Origin: Sclerodactyla briareus
Taxonomy: Eukaryota > Echinodermata > Holothuroidea > Dendrochirotida > Sclerodactylidae
Direction: 5' to 3'
Length of the DNA stretch: 64,000 nt
Assembly: GCA_026419785.1 (NCBI GenBank)
Contig: JAODTK010001943.1
Span: 124,001-188,000 of the forward strand
The notes under the pieces are model-generated. The model ran no database searches. It was given only the letters and a program-made list of their open reading frames with translations, and was not told the origin of the DNA. This document shows positions 1 through 11,229 of the stretch, piece by piece (the first letter of the stretch is position 1; the number at the start of each line of letters is the position of its first letter). The translations under genes and the position numbers were made by a program.

Positions 1-1339
1 GACGCTCCTCTGGCACTGATATAATGACACTATTTGGCTTAGCAGTTCATCTGGCACAGTGTTGCTATTTTTCAGACTCCTCTGTGCGGATATAAATAAC
101 ACTACAGTAGCATCAGGTCAATCTGGCACTACGGATTGCCATTTGGTCACGATAGTACTCATGGGGTGCACACATACAAGATGAGCTGTGATCCATAAGA
201 TGGGGGGGTGAGTTAAGTTACAGTATCTTGGTCAAGGCCAGGCATGCAGCAAACATACATTAAAACATACATACACACAAACATATTCCCAATTTCCCAT
301 GACTGCCAAGGTTCCGTTCAGACTTTGTTAAGGAATCAAAAAGAAGGAAAATTTTACCGTTCACTGTATATTCAGTTGTTCACTATGTCCCGGATGCTAG
401 TTCCCAGCTACCCGTAGGGATATAGGGGTACAAGTGCCTGAAGAACAGTAAATTAGCATAATGGCAATTCATTAGAAGAAGCACGAAAGGACTGCAAACA
501 TCGGCGTGCGAATCGAAGTCGGAGGTCGATTCGGACAGTGATTCTCAGAACTAGATCATAGGCGTTTATGGGGGACTCCCATGCAAGGCGCATTGTACAA
601 AAGAAGGAGTCAGACCAAAAAGCATCTACTTCTAATTACTGTATGAAAGAACATCTCATCTATGAATTATTAAGATTCAGGGGCTCAATAGGTCTTTTTG
701 CTCGTCAAAATGACCCACACTCGGTGAGACTCTCATTTTTTCGACTGCCAATTTCAAAATTTCACTCGAGGCATGAGCTCCTAGGGACTTCCCACTGGGA
801 TGCCATGTGCTAAGATTCGACGAGCCACATTCAAGGAAATTGGCATATGCCCATCGATGGTTCCGATAAATGAAACCAATACCAAGTTAACGCTCTGTCA
901 TCGCTTCCCAATATGAGGTTATTCCCTGCTGCGATAATCCAACCTTCTGATTGGTCCTTGGACTCTTGTACCTGGTTATTCTCTGGGATGAACTGCATGG
1001 CAATTATCCAACTAGCAAAGGGACAATTTTACAGTCAATCACCATAAGGCGTGGCTGTGCTCGAAGTTTAGGTCTGTTGCAGCGACATTACAGTAGATAA
1101 CTGTTGTTTAATAGTGCGCTTCATAATTGGAAACATTGGCCTAACTGGCTGAACATGTTAAAAAAAACTGCAGTCGAACACCAAAAACTTGATTTACTGC
1201 TTAGAATGATGATGGGGCCGAAGTTTCTACACAATCCTTTTTTTCCCCTTTCAGGAAGGGCACAAAATTATGGGGCGGCATGAAATCTCCCGGCACAGAC
1301 ACGATCGACAGCTGCCGATGTTGAAGTTAGAACCATCAT
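1..1339. other. Unassigned sequence, no gene recognised
   Basis: No repeat family, RNA gene or recognisable coding domain was seen in this stretch. One 81-codon open frame (568-813, plus) lacks any motif I know and is within what chance gives at this base composition. Confidence 0.4.
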
Positions 1340-1359
1340 CTTCGGAGTAGCCTTAAAAT

Positions 1360-2031
1360 TATATCCCCACTCCCCACTTTAGGAGTATTATGGTTTTGGC
1401 TTTGTCTCTCCATTTGCTCTTCCCCCCAGAAATTTCAGTGTTAGCACAGTAACTCTCCAGCATTTCGTCCGATTTACCCTAAGCTCACTCGCATGTCCAC
1501 CATAGTGAAATCTAAATTAGGTCGTTACCCACCACCACATGACCGGAGTCCACTAATTTAGGATTAAGATTAAGATTAAGTTTCGGGTTTATAGTCTTCT
1601 ATTGGTATTCAAGGCCGCACCTCTTCACACGACTAGCGACTTAATCCCCTGGTCATTGGTAACTTGATGAAGACCTTGCCCGCACCACCCAGGGTGCACG
1701 TTCGCTCACGACCTACTTACACCCCTGGCAGCCAACGCAGCGGCGCCTACTTCTGTTACCTCGCAAGTACCCCCTTCTACACGTGGGTTAGCGTGAGACA
1801 TTCGAGGAGACATGCCTTGTCTAACAGCCCTGGCGGAAAAACCCTCGGGCTTTCACTGGGATTCGAACTCGCAATCTATTGATCTTAAGTCCGGAGCTCT
1901 ACCGACTGAGCTAATCCCCCTCCCAAATTGCATTATTTTAATGATGTTCCAAAGTCTGTCAAATTTTAACAAAACTTGGTAGACTACATCGGGCTGGGAC
2001 AAAAGTGGAGGTCATCTGAGGTCAATTGCGG
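1360..2031 (-). mobile_element. TIR element, TATATCCCC family, copy A (degraded)
   Basis: The left edge carries the family terminal motif TATATCCCCACT at 1360. Reading the minus strand, 1530-1360 matches the right end of copy B (3100-3290): the same GAGATTTCACT, GGAGAGTTA and AAGCCAAAACCATAAT blocks occur in the same order. On the far side of an inserted SINE, 1950-2031 matches the GACCTC/GATGACC tandem unit of the same family. No terminal repeat is visible near 2031, so that end is truncated or decayed. No coding frame is present, so this is a non-autonomous copy. Confidence 0.6.
1558..1919 (-). repeat. tRNA-derived SINE inserted in TIR element
   Basis: On the minus strand the sequence begins GGGGATTAGCTCAGTCGG (from 1918) and continues through an anticodon-like loop CTTAAGA to GAGTTCGAATCCC, which fits the A box and B box of an RNA polymerase III promoter. 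The 62-nt head is tRNA-like with an apparent TAA (Leu) anticodon. About 200 nt of unique body follow. The 3' end carries a short CTTAAT tandem tail (1558-1582), typical of SINE tails. TIR-family sequence lies on both sides, so the SINE inserted into that element. The SINE superfamily is not identified. Confidence 0.6.
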
Positions 2032-2460
2032 TATACCGGCTTGCTGCTGTCTATTAATAGAGTGGTTAGAAATGAATAGCTCACGAAATGTATCTATTCT
2101 ACGCTCGTCTCGCCTCCTTTGCTATTAGTGGTCATTTCTGTTTCAAGGCATTTAGTATTTCAACCTCCAAGAGGTACAAAGAAAGCCAAATTGCCAGTAA
2201 GCAGATAAATAAAAACGCAAATCAAACGAAGCAACCAAAAAATCAACAAAAGCATCTTGAGGTGGCTGGAGTTTGCCAGCCCCTAAGTGCTTCACAAAAT
2301 GGCACAACCCAATCCCACTACCTAGTACCAATTTCAAATCCATTGGGACTTATTGTTGTCCATGTCTACAAGTTCTATGAAAACATGACTAGATGGAGAT
2401 TCCAATAAAGGATGCAAGTTTTAACTAGACATGTGTGTAGGCGGGTACCCCGCCCACGTG

Positions 2461-3290
2461 TATATCCCCACTTTTGAGCAATCATTGGGAGAGTATCTTA
2501 ACACCCCATAAAGACCCCCTTTTGGTCAGAAACCAGACAAACTTCATCCACCAGTTTTTGTTGTAATCCATGGGTAGGCAATGAATTATGCAAATTTGAC
2601 ACATGATGGCTTGAAATGACTTCTAACTTTGGGAGGAACAAATGTAGCCCCCATCCACCAAGTTTCGTTCAAATCTGACAAAGTTTGGAAAATCGCATAA
2701 TTTTGCAAGTTTGACCTCCGATGACCTTGAAATGACCTCCACATTTTTCGGATTCAACTATAGTTCGTTCTCACCAAGTTTCGTTCAAATCTGACAAAGT
2801 TTGGAAAATCGCATAAATTTTGCAAGTTTGACCTCCGATGACCTTGAAATGACCTCCACATTTTTCGGGATCAACTATAGTCCCTACCCACCAAGTTTCG
2901 TTCAAATCCGACTACTTGAAAATTTCGCGAAAATTATGCAATTAGCGGCCCCCAGCATTGCAGCGGATGCCCACTTCCGAACTCATCCGAGATTTCACTA
3001 GGGCGGACAAGTGTACCAAGTTTTCAGTCAATCGGATAGCGTTAAATAGTTAGTGCGCTAAACGGAAAATCTTCCAATCGTGGAAATTATGCAATTAGCG
3101 GACCCCGTTCATGTGGCGACGCCCACTTTCAAACTCATCCGAGATTTCACTAAGGCGGACATGTGTGCCAAGTTTCGGCTCGAACGGACAAAGTGTTGGA
3201 GAGTTATTGCGCTAACATAAACTCGTCGCGGACGCGGACGCGGCAGAGACGGCGAAGCCAAAACCATAATATCCCCGAAGTGGGGATATA
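2461..3290 (+). mobile_element. Non-autonomous TIR element, TATATCCCC family, copy B
   Basis: The ends are inverted: TATATCCCCACTT at 2461-2473 and AAGTGGGGATATA at 3278-3290. Both ends begin with TA, so a TA target duplication is possible but cannot be separated from the repeat. The interior has tandem units: a 116-bp unit (GACAAAGTTTGG...GACCTCCGATGACC) starting at 2677 and 2793 with a partial third near 2910, and a ~155-bp unit (ATTATGCAATTAGCGG...GAGATTTCACT) at about 2932 and 3087. There is no transposase frame. The right end is also an extended palindrome. Related copies lie at 1.36 and 31.89 kb. Confidence 0.7.
2677..2935 (+). repeat. 116-bp tandem repeat inside TIR element
   Basis: Two nearly identical units start at 2677 and 2793, each with GACAAAGTTTGGAAAATCGC followed by GACCTCCGATGACCTTGAAA. 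A diverged third unit begins near 2910. The unit also occurs in the other copies of the same element, so the duplication arose within the family. Confidence 0.85.
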
Positions 3291-4261
3291 ATAACACATT
3301 GCTTGACCTCCTGTTAACCGTTCTCTATTGCCAAATACCTCAATTTGCAAGCAGTAGTCTATCCCTGATTTATGGAATTCTAGGGTTGATCATCCAGATT
3401 GCCTGATGCTATGATGCCTCAGTGTGCCACACAATGTCCATCAGTCCATCACCCATTAAAAGTCATTGCTATGCAGTATTTTTCAAATTACTCTGGCACT
3501 TTCCTCCATGGAGGCCTGGACTCCATGCATCAGCTGCCCAGAGTTGACCTGTAATTAATGACTCATCCTGCTGGAGTACTATATCCTCATTACCAGGTCC
3601 GCATTTAAACAAGCATGGAATTCCTTGATGAGGCTTCCCCTCGTGTTACCACTTCTCATTATTTTTATGGGAGAGCTACGTTTCCTCACAGTATAGAAAT
3701 TAGTTTGTTCCTGAGTAATCTGAGATACAAAAAAACAAAAAAATGTTGTTAGTTGTATTACATCATTTTGTAGGGTTAGCACTGATTTTTTTTTTTCTTT
3801 TTGATTGGGGCTTTTCTACAGGACAAAGTTACCAGGAATGGCTAGGGTCCGGAAGGGCTGTACGGCTTCATCAAAATGTTTCTGTCCACTCCTGAGCTGA
3901 ACATGAATTTGCCATAAGGGGAGGAATAAATAGGGGCCAGAGCCCTGTATGTTTTTTTATTTCGGCTCTAATTTCTTCAAATTGTCCACACATTTTCTTC
4001 TCATTTTTCCTGGGGCGGGGGGAAGGGGGGGGGGGGGAGGGGGGTGGGCTTATTATCATGTGACCATCCACGCAGAGCACCATGATAATTTGGTTATGTA
4101 GTGGTTATGCAGCTAGTGACTACATGACCCACTATAAGACCCCCTGGTGATGTAGGTCATTGTTCAGTCACTCACCCTTGTTGGTGACTCAGAATGACCC
4201 GTTGTCCAAAACAAGCAACAGCACAGGTGCGTCATTGGTATTCACATCCGGATCATGAGCG
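3291..4261. other. Unassigned sequence with a poly-G tract
   Basis: I saw no gene here. An impure poly-G tract lies around 4014-4050. The short open frames that overlap it encode low-complexity peptides and are not supported as genes. Confidence 0.35.
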
Positions 4262-4800
4262 GTGTCAAATGTTTCAACAATGATATACCCATTTTCAGTT
4301 CATGATGTCAAACTTTCATGCAGTTGTACGGAGCCCGCGATAACGTACAAAAATCATCAAGTTGGAATCAACCTTCGAAAAAAGAATCAACCCATCGAAA
4401 ACATAATCAACCCATCGAAAAAAAGATCAACCCATGAAAACAGAAGCAGAAGCCTCAAAGAATTTGAAAAAAAAAAAAATCAAAACCATTGGAAAAGCGG
4501 AAATCAGCCTATCCAAACAGAATCAGTACGTCATAATGATACTACATGACCTCCACCTAAACAGGATTTTCATTGTATTGGCCGGCTCCTTTAAGTGTGG
4601 ATACACTCCGCGCACGTCCTGGTGCGCGGATTGTAACAAATCATCAAGAATGGAAACAGACCATCAGGCATTTGATCAGACGTCCAACAACAGAAACAGG
4701 GTGTCTAAACCGTTATCAGGTGTCGAAAAGAAACTGGGTGTCAAAACCAGAAGCAAACTGTCAAGGAAAAGCAACAGAACGCAACCCTGCGTAATGAGTA
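4262..4800 (+). repeat. GTTGATTC-repeat element, left inverted copy
   Basis: This stretch contains an array of ~20-bp units of the form AATCAACCCATCGAAAA (4361-4450), then GAATCAGTACGTC, CATGACCTCC, GGCTCCTTTAAG, a CACTCCGCGCA / TGCGCGGA stem, and AATGGAATAGACC-like sequence. The same blocks occur in the same order on the opposite strand at 8.23-8.62 kb. Overlapping open frames read as repeats of N-P-S-E-K-R-I and are by-products of the unit, not genes. Confidence 0.65.
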
Positions 4801-5591
4801 CTTGTCGCAATATTTGTTTACCTCTTCGAAACATATAATGGCACACTACCATTGCAGTTTGTTTTGTCATATTGGCTAGTAGCCAACATTTTAAGGAGTG
4901 TCTGATTGTGCTGATCGATGCAAGGAGGATTATACTACAAACAAAACCCTTATCAAGTAGCTCTAGCCCACTTAAAAAATATAGGATCAAGGGAGCATTA
5001 TATGTAAATAAGTGAGTGGTTGAAGAGGTGGAGGAGATTAATGAGAGGGTGTGGGGAAAGTGTGTGGTTAATACATGACTGTAAAGGAGGGGTAAAGGTA
5101 GATAAGAGGGGATTGGGGCTCGTGCGAATAGAAAACTGTAACAATCAATATAAAAAGTGTGGAGCTGAATGTGAGGAGAAGGGGAGGGTGTTATTGTGGT
5201 TGAAAGGGGAGTGTGAGAAGTGTGCAAATATAGCGAGTGTCAGGAGGGTCACGGTGGGCGGAGATGAATGATAGTGTGTGTGGGAATTATGTAAATAGAG
5301 TGAGTGTACTTTATTGGAGCATTTTGCCGAGGGAGGGTAGTCATAGAATAGATCACATTATCTAACACGAATGGACCATTTCGTAGAGTGAACAATACTA
5401 ACATGTACTACCATTGGACTCCATTTACAGAAAAATTAATGTCATGGACTGACGATTACACAAGACGACTACACGTTGGTCTATTTCGCACCTACACGAA
5501 TTCCACAACCCAGCACCTTGGCCAAGTCATTACATCCTCTCATATGAACAATGCATGGCGCTGTGGAGTTAGCCCTGTAGTGCACAAGCCC
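4801..5591. other. Purine-rich unassigned sequence
   Basis: A purine-rich plus strand (about 4985-5330) creates a 183-codon minus-strand open frame (4676-5227) rich in Ser, Thr, Leu and Pro. Stop codons are scarce there because of composition, and part of it overlaps the neighbouring repeat, so I do not call it a gene. No other feature was seen. Confidence 0.35.
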
Positions 5592-6112
5592 TGAGTGGCG
5601 TCGCGTGGTGGAACGGGACAAGCTACCCCCCCCCCCCCGTCGGGGAATATTTCTCATTGTTGTCGGGTAGCCCGGAGGTTATATGCTAAACTTTACACAC
5701 CTCAACGAGTGCCGACAATAGTATTATTTCCACGCTATAGGGCCTGGTGAAATCCGTATATTACAGCTGAAATTTCGCGCGCCTCATAATGTATATCTTC
5801 TTCTTCGCTTAAGTTTAGGATCAGTTATACATCCACTATCCATCCTATACAACTATACAACCTAGCTAGGTGTACAAGTCTGATGGATATCTTTGGAAAT
5901 GTCCCTGGAGTGATCAATGTTCATTCTGTTAGTTGGAGGGAAATCTCCTTCGAAGAGTCTACCACGTTTTGGCCTGACAGAACCTACAAAAAAAAACCAT
6001 AGAAATGCAGGTGTTGACGCAGGGGGTAGGGTGGACTCGAAATCTTTGATAAGTCCTGGACCACTCCGTCGGGGGAACTTGCTCCCCCCCCCCCCCCCAT
6101 GGTCGTAGCGAA
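5592..6112 (+). mobile_element. GC-ended MITE, family of 18.9 kb, copy 1
   Basis: The left end reads AGTGGCGTCGCG, then a run of C followed by GTCGGGGAA. The right end reads GTCGGGGGAACTTGCTCC, a run of C and GTCGTAGCG, giving imperfect inverted ends. The interior shares CGACAGTA/CGACAATA, TTTCGCGCGCCTCATAATGT, CGCTTAAGTTTAGGATCAG and GATGGATATCTTTGGAAATG with the element at 18.93-19.86 kb in the same orientation. There is no open frame of note. The superfamily is uncertain. Confidence 0.6.
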
Positions 6113-6939
6113 GGGTTGACATTCGGGGGAGGGGTGTAGAGAAGATCCTCTCCGCGGATCTGGCAATTGGTGACTGATTATGGGATGGTCTAAGGAAGGG
6201 GTTCCCCCTCCCTTTGGAGAATTTTTAATATTGAACGTCCTCAGATGCAATCTTGGTGCAACATTTTCATTGAAAATTGGGCGTTAAGTATTTACTCGAC
6301 CCCGCTCACCACGTACGCGGGACATTTTCAATTTGGAACGCCGAATTTTTTTTCCCCGAATTCCAAACAATTCGTCCGATTTTTACTGCAGCTCGTGAGT
6401 GTGAAGCGACATCATACACATTGAGCTCAAAGCGCGCAAAAATTTGACACTCAATGGAGCACTTGATCAAAAGTTTCGGCCATCTATGTACATCTTTCTT
6501 TCCACTGATGCCTTAGGATATCTCTCTAACCAGATTTTAACTATTCTGTGGGTATTTTCCTGCCCGAATTTTCGATCTAAAAAAACTGGGGGGGGGGGGG
6601 CCCTCTATCTCTCGCCTTGTACTCTTGCTATGCCGCTCTCATGATTTCCCGCCTTAAACCAACTGTTCCATTGCTAAGTTTTGGGAAATTCTTCTAATTG
6701 TTTTCACAAATGGCTGAATTCCTTTTTTATGTATCTCTTGGAATATCGGACCGGAAACGAAAACTGTCAAAGAAGTGTCAAACTCATGAAATAAAATGTC
6801 AACGCTAACGCCTTTCTCCCCTTTTGCCGAATTGCCGACAGACTCGGTCACGTTCACTTACACCGACGGCGACAGCCGTCACAATATATGTTTGCCGGCT
6901 TGCCATTCTCTTGCCGACGCTGAATCATCGGCAAAAGTC
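6113..6939. other. Unassigned sequence with a poly-G tract
   Basis: I saw no gene or named repeat here. A G run lies at about 6588-6600. A peptide-level resemblance to known proteins was looked for in all frames by eye and not found. Confidence 0.3.
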
Positions 6940-7220
6940 GAATAGCCGTAATAAAGTCTGGCTTCCGTTTTGGTTTCTATCCTCTTTCCATTCCCTGTCT
7001 TCCCCTTCACTCCTTACTTCCCTTTTCTTCCGCCTCCCCTCTTTCCCTTCTCTTCCTCCTCTCCTCTTTTTCCTCTCCTTTTCCTCCTCTCCCCTTTCCT
7101 CTTCTTCCCCTTCCTCTTTCTCCTTTTTGCCGACCAGACCAAAAATTTGCCCGACGGCAGAAATTATTGGCTTTTCCCGCTAACGGCCCTGCCCCCCCCC
7201 CCCAACCCTCCGCCACAACT
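6940..7220 (+). repeat. Polypyrimidine-cored element, copy 1
   Basis: GGCTTCCGTTTTGGTTTCTATCCTC is followed by about 130 nt of almost pure C/T (6990-7125), then CGACCAGACC and a C run (about 7191-7203). The copy at 30.4-30.7 kb has the same opening words (GGCTTTCCCGTTTGGTTTG), a longer C/T tract and a C-run end. The open frames over the tract encode Ser/Pro/Phe/Leu low-complexity peptides and are not genes. Confidence 0.5.
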
Positions 7221-8229
7221 TGACCGTGCACCGTGATCGTGGCAATACTGCAGGCCTATTTGACACTTGTATGGACTTCCCTATTGTTATACTTAACGGT
7301 CATCCAGTTAATTGGCTTATCATCTGAATCTTTTCATACATCTGTACAGCCCCGTGGAAAGTGGGAAAGTACTATGGCTGGATGTTGAATTATGTACTCT
7401 TTTTCTAGATGGATTAAGACGACTCAAAATACGGTAATGAACTCAATAGCACTATATGTAGTGCAATTTCCTTGGTGTAATGTCATGAACATCAGTACAC
7501 CCTTGGAATTTGTGCATGTTACAAGCTAAAATGGTTAAAATTAATGATTTTCCTGAATAATGTCCCCATTGTATTCCTCAAAAAATGACCCTTGGACAAC
7601 ACACAGAAACTTGTCAACTGCCACACACTTTTCACCTGACAACAAACTATTCTCCCTTAACTCTCGAGATCTTCATGTTTCTGTCTCGATTACCGAATTA
7701 AGAAAGGAAAAGTGTTCACTATGGCGTAATATGTATATGTCACACTTCCCTGATAGCCTGACATTCCTTCAACGTCCAACAGATTACCCCAAAATTGTGC
7801 GAAAACACCTGACATACGGTAGAACGACTAATTTTTGGACCCCAGTCAGTCTTCATTTATAGAGCTAATTAGACAACTTTAGAAAGGCGCTACTAAGAGT
7901 ATGTCTTCCATGCCTTGCCTGAACGAATACCGTATGAAAGGGGAACACAAAGTACCCAACTCCCGCGTGTGATCCGATGCCATGTGAGGTACCAAAAAAT
8001 ATCGATTCCCGTATAGACATCTACAACTCCCTAACCACTCAACCAACACTACTATTTGCCCAATTACCATTTTAAAATAGAATGATAAGAGGGTAAGAAA
8101 CAAAACAGCTCCTCGCTGACAGCACAATCCAGACATTTCTCCCCCCCAAAAAATATGCCATTAGCCGAAAGAACATGGAAAAACTGCCAATGTAAGCTTG
8201 CATTCAGAGCTTGGACACCCTTCAAGGAA
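7221..8229. other. Unassigned sequence
   Basis: The longest open frame here is 100 codons (7560-7862, plus), AT-rich, with no recognised motif. No repeat family was identified. Confidence 0.3.
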
Positions 8230-8620
8230 TCACCTACTCAGGGGTGCTTTCCAATCCTGATGGTCTATTCCATTCTTTATTATTTTGTTACACTCAACCC
8301 GCGCCCAGGACTGCGCGGAGTGTAACAAACTTAAAGGAGCGCGGCAATCCAAATTAAATCCTGTCAAGTAGAGGTCATGGAGTATTAGACGTACTGATTC
8401 TTGTTTGGAAAGGCTGATACCGCTTTTCAATGGGTTGATTCTTTCTTGAAGGCTTGATTCTGTTTTCGAGGGGTTGGTTCTTTTTTCCGATGGGTTGATT
8501 CTTTTTTCGCTAGGTTGATTCTTTTTTCGCTGGGTTGATTCCAACTTTGATGAGTTTGTTACGTTCGCACTCCGTACAGTTGCAAGTAAGATGTATGACA
8601 CACACCTGACCCGACTGTCC
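8230..8620 (-). repeat. GTTGATTC-repeat element, right inverted copy
   Basis: Read on the minus strand this repeats the block order of the 4.26-4.80 kb copy: CAACTGTACGGAG, AAAGTTGGAATCAACC, five to six ~20-bp AATCAACCC units, GAATCAGTACGTC, CATGACCTC, CTCCTTTAAG, CACTCCGCGCA and a 3' part with AATGGAATAGACCATCAGG. The two copies face each other across 3.4 kb. Confidence 0.65.
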
Positions 8621-10349
8621 TATTCCGGGGTCCCATACAGTAAGTTGTCCAAATGGGTGAATGATGGCTGCTTTAGTGTTCAATTTGGGAATATAAACTA
8701 CATAGTTTCCCTGGACTTCTTAAATTTATTTTGGTTATATCTACTCAAAGTGGTAATGGTGTAGAATCCCTGATGGCTACACCAAACAGACAAAGAGCTA
8801 CACACCAGCTAATCCAGGGTTCAGTCACTCAGTGTCCGTAACAGGGAACTGGCAGTAGTGAGGGCTCACCACTCCCATCTCAATGGATTTCTCCTGCCCC
8901 AACCCTTAAAATACCCCTCAAAACTTGTTTGATGAATAACTTAAGACTATGGGCCTGCTTTAAGCCCAATAAGTGGGGGGAAGTAGGAAATGGTATGAAT
9001 TATTCACATGCCACTCTCTATTGGAACTAGAAGTATAGCACACATTGACTAGAAAGTCAAAACTTGGGATGTGGAAATCCCCGAAGATACAGCAATGATG
9101 GTTTCGTTAGGACTTAAGTTCATTGATTTGCGCAATCCTGATTGATTCGCAGACAGTGACTCGCGTACCCTGTACTTGAGGACAGACACTTACTCAAGTA
9201 CACTGTCGAGAAGTGACACTGACTTGAGTGGAAGCACCAACTCAAATAGAACCACAGACCCGGTAGACTCTGCTCAAAAGGGGGTTACTTTATATTGACT
9301 TGGGTATATATTTGCATAATATAGAGACCGACTTGTATAGAGGCGCTGCCTTGAGTGTAGTCCTGTGTCTACTTATTAATGTCATACTGGCGCACCAGTC
9401 TTCAACAAGTCGTTACTCTTCTTCCTTCAGTGTTTCCTACTTGAGTCAATGAATCATGTCGCCACTCTCATCTTCAAAGGAAGAATGAAAAAGCAACTTA
9501 ACATAATTTGTTCCTTGCCTCAACAAGTTGAAGGGTTCAACATATTCTTTTCCTGACTATGAGTGACAAATGATGGCAAAGGACATCGAAGCAACTGAAC
9601 ACCAGGGTTGGATGATTAAATTGTAGTTTAATCGCACTTAAAACGAGATTCAAATCCCTTTTTTTCACTTTCCCATTTTCAATGCAGGCGTTGCTGCACA
9701 TTGCTCATAATTGCAAAACACTAATTCCAAGGAATAAATCATTACAATTGTTTTGAGCACCCTAGTGCCACCCCCCTCCATCCCATAATGTTCTCACTTC
9801 TCACCTCTCTCTGTGGTATAATATTTGGCCCAGTCCACACACAGGATCTCATTGCCACTTCATTACACATATCAGATTACATTCCAAACTCACGAGCTGG
9901 AGTTCAGGGGGAAAACCAAACACTTGAAAAAACAGGGACATCAGGGTCCGAAACTCCTTCTTCAATTTCGAGGCTATTTTAGAAACAAAAATTGCTCTCT
10001 GAAAAACTAATTCGGGGGCTACTTGAGAGCCTGTGGGGCTACTTAAATAAACAATGATTTGTTCAAAATAACCCTCAAAATAGCTATAAAATTGCATGAA
10101 TGTTATTAATGCCACATGTGGTGAGTCACTCAGGAGTCAGAATGAGCACCTCAGAAAGGAGGGGGAGGACTTTGGCCCCGCCCAGAGGCAGGGCGATTCG
10201 AGCAAAGGGTGGACACGGCTTCCAGGCATCATGTGGTCCCTTGAGTGAGTCGCCTACTTTGGCTGCCAAACCTGCAATGTTACACTGTAAAATCGCATAG
10301 CAAACAATGGAATCATGTGGTCTTATTGTAAGGGTCAACATACTTTCTA
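8621..10349. other. Unassigned sequence
   Basis: No coding domain or repeat family was recognised. Open frames are all under 90 codons with no motifs. Confidence 0.3.
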
Positions 10350-10745
10350 CAAGTTGGGATGAATTATGATAATTTAGGCAATTACCAAGTTTTCACGAAA
10401 ATCCAGCAAACTTTAAAATTATGATAAATTATGCAAATTAGACAGTGATGACCTCGGTGACCCTGAATCAGTGGGATTTTTTGGAACTCAAGGTAAATCA
10501 TACCCACCCAATCATACCCATACCAGGTTTCAGAAAATCTGAGCAACTTAATATTTTGCATAAATTATGCAAATTAGGTACGTGAATGACCACTGGACCC
10601 CGAATCTTTGTTAAAAATGTTTTGAGACTGAAGGTAGACCATATTCACCAAGTTTTGTGAAAAATCCAAACAAACTTTTGAATTTCGCCATAGTTATGAT
10701 GAATTCGACGCCTTACTTACCATATTTTATGCTGAAAATCTAATC
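10350..10745 (+). repeat. Degenerate ~135-bp tandem repeat
   Basis: About three diverged units share ATTATGCAAATTAG, TGACC...CCTGAATC/CCCGAATC, TTTTTGGAACT/TTTTGAGACT and CCAAGTTTT/CCAGGTTTC blocks at near 10430 and 10566. The wording resembles the internal units of the TATATCCCC elements but no terminal repeat is visible. Confidence 0.5.
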
Positions 10746-11229
10746 ATTCCATCTACACTTCATATCCCAATCTATGTGCCAAACGAAGTCCCCATAGCAC
10801 CTATGGTTCAATCCGTAATCTTGCTACCGAACCTTAAACAATGAATACATAAAATAGGCTAGGCCTACTTAAATTAGGGACTTTTGTGCCCAAAAATCTA
10901 GTCAGATCGTATTCACCCAACCACTCTGTTTACCCCTGAAAAATGTTGTCGCAATAAAACTTACCGTTCGAAAAATATCCTCCTGTAACGAGAAAGTGTG
11001 ACAAACACACACGCACGCACACACCACACGCCATAGAGTGACCACTAGTATCCTACTGGAATTTCATTCAGGCAAGACCAAACTAGAGCACAATGGTGCT
11101 GCAGCTTCAACTGCGCACGAATGTACTAAGATGAATGTACAATAATGCGGATAAATGGTCAAGATGTTTGTTTCAAAAATAGGCTATTGTGCCCTCTAGA
11201 ACAGGATCTAATGCCAAAGAGTTAGCAGT

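Noticed and set aside
1857..1919. A functional tRNA-Leu gene (minus strand)
   Set aside because: It has no convincing acceptor stem, is followed by a SINE body with a repeat tail and lies inside a TIR element.
4676..5227. 183-codon minus-strand open frame
   Set aside because: It is low in complexity, created by a purine-rich plus strand and partly over the GTTGATTC element; no domain.
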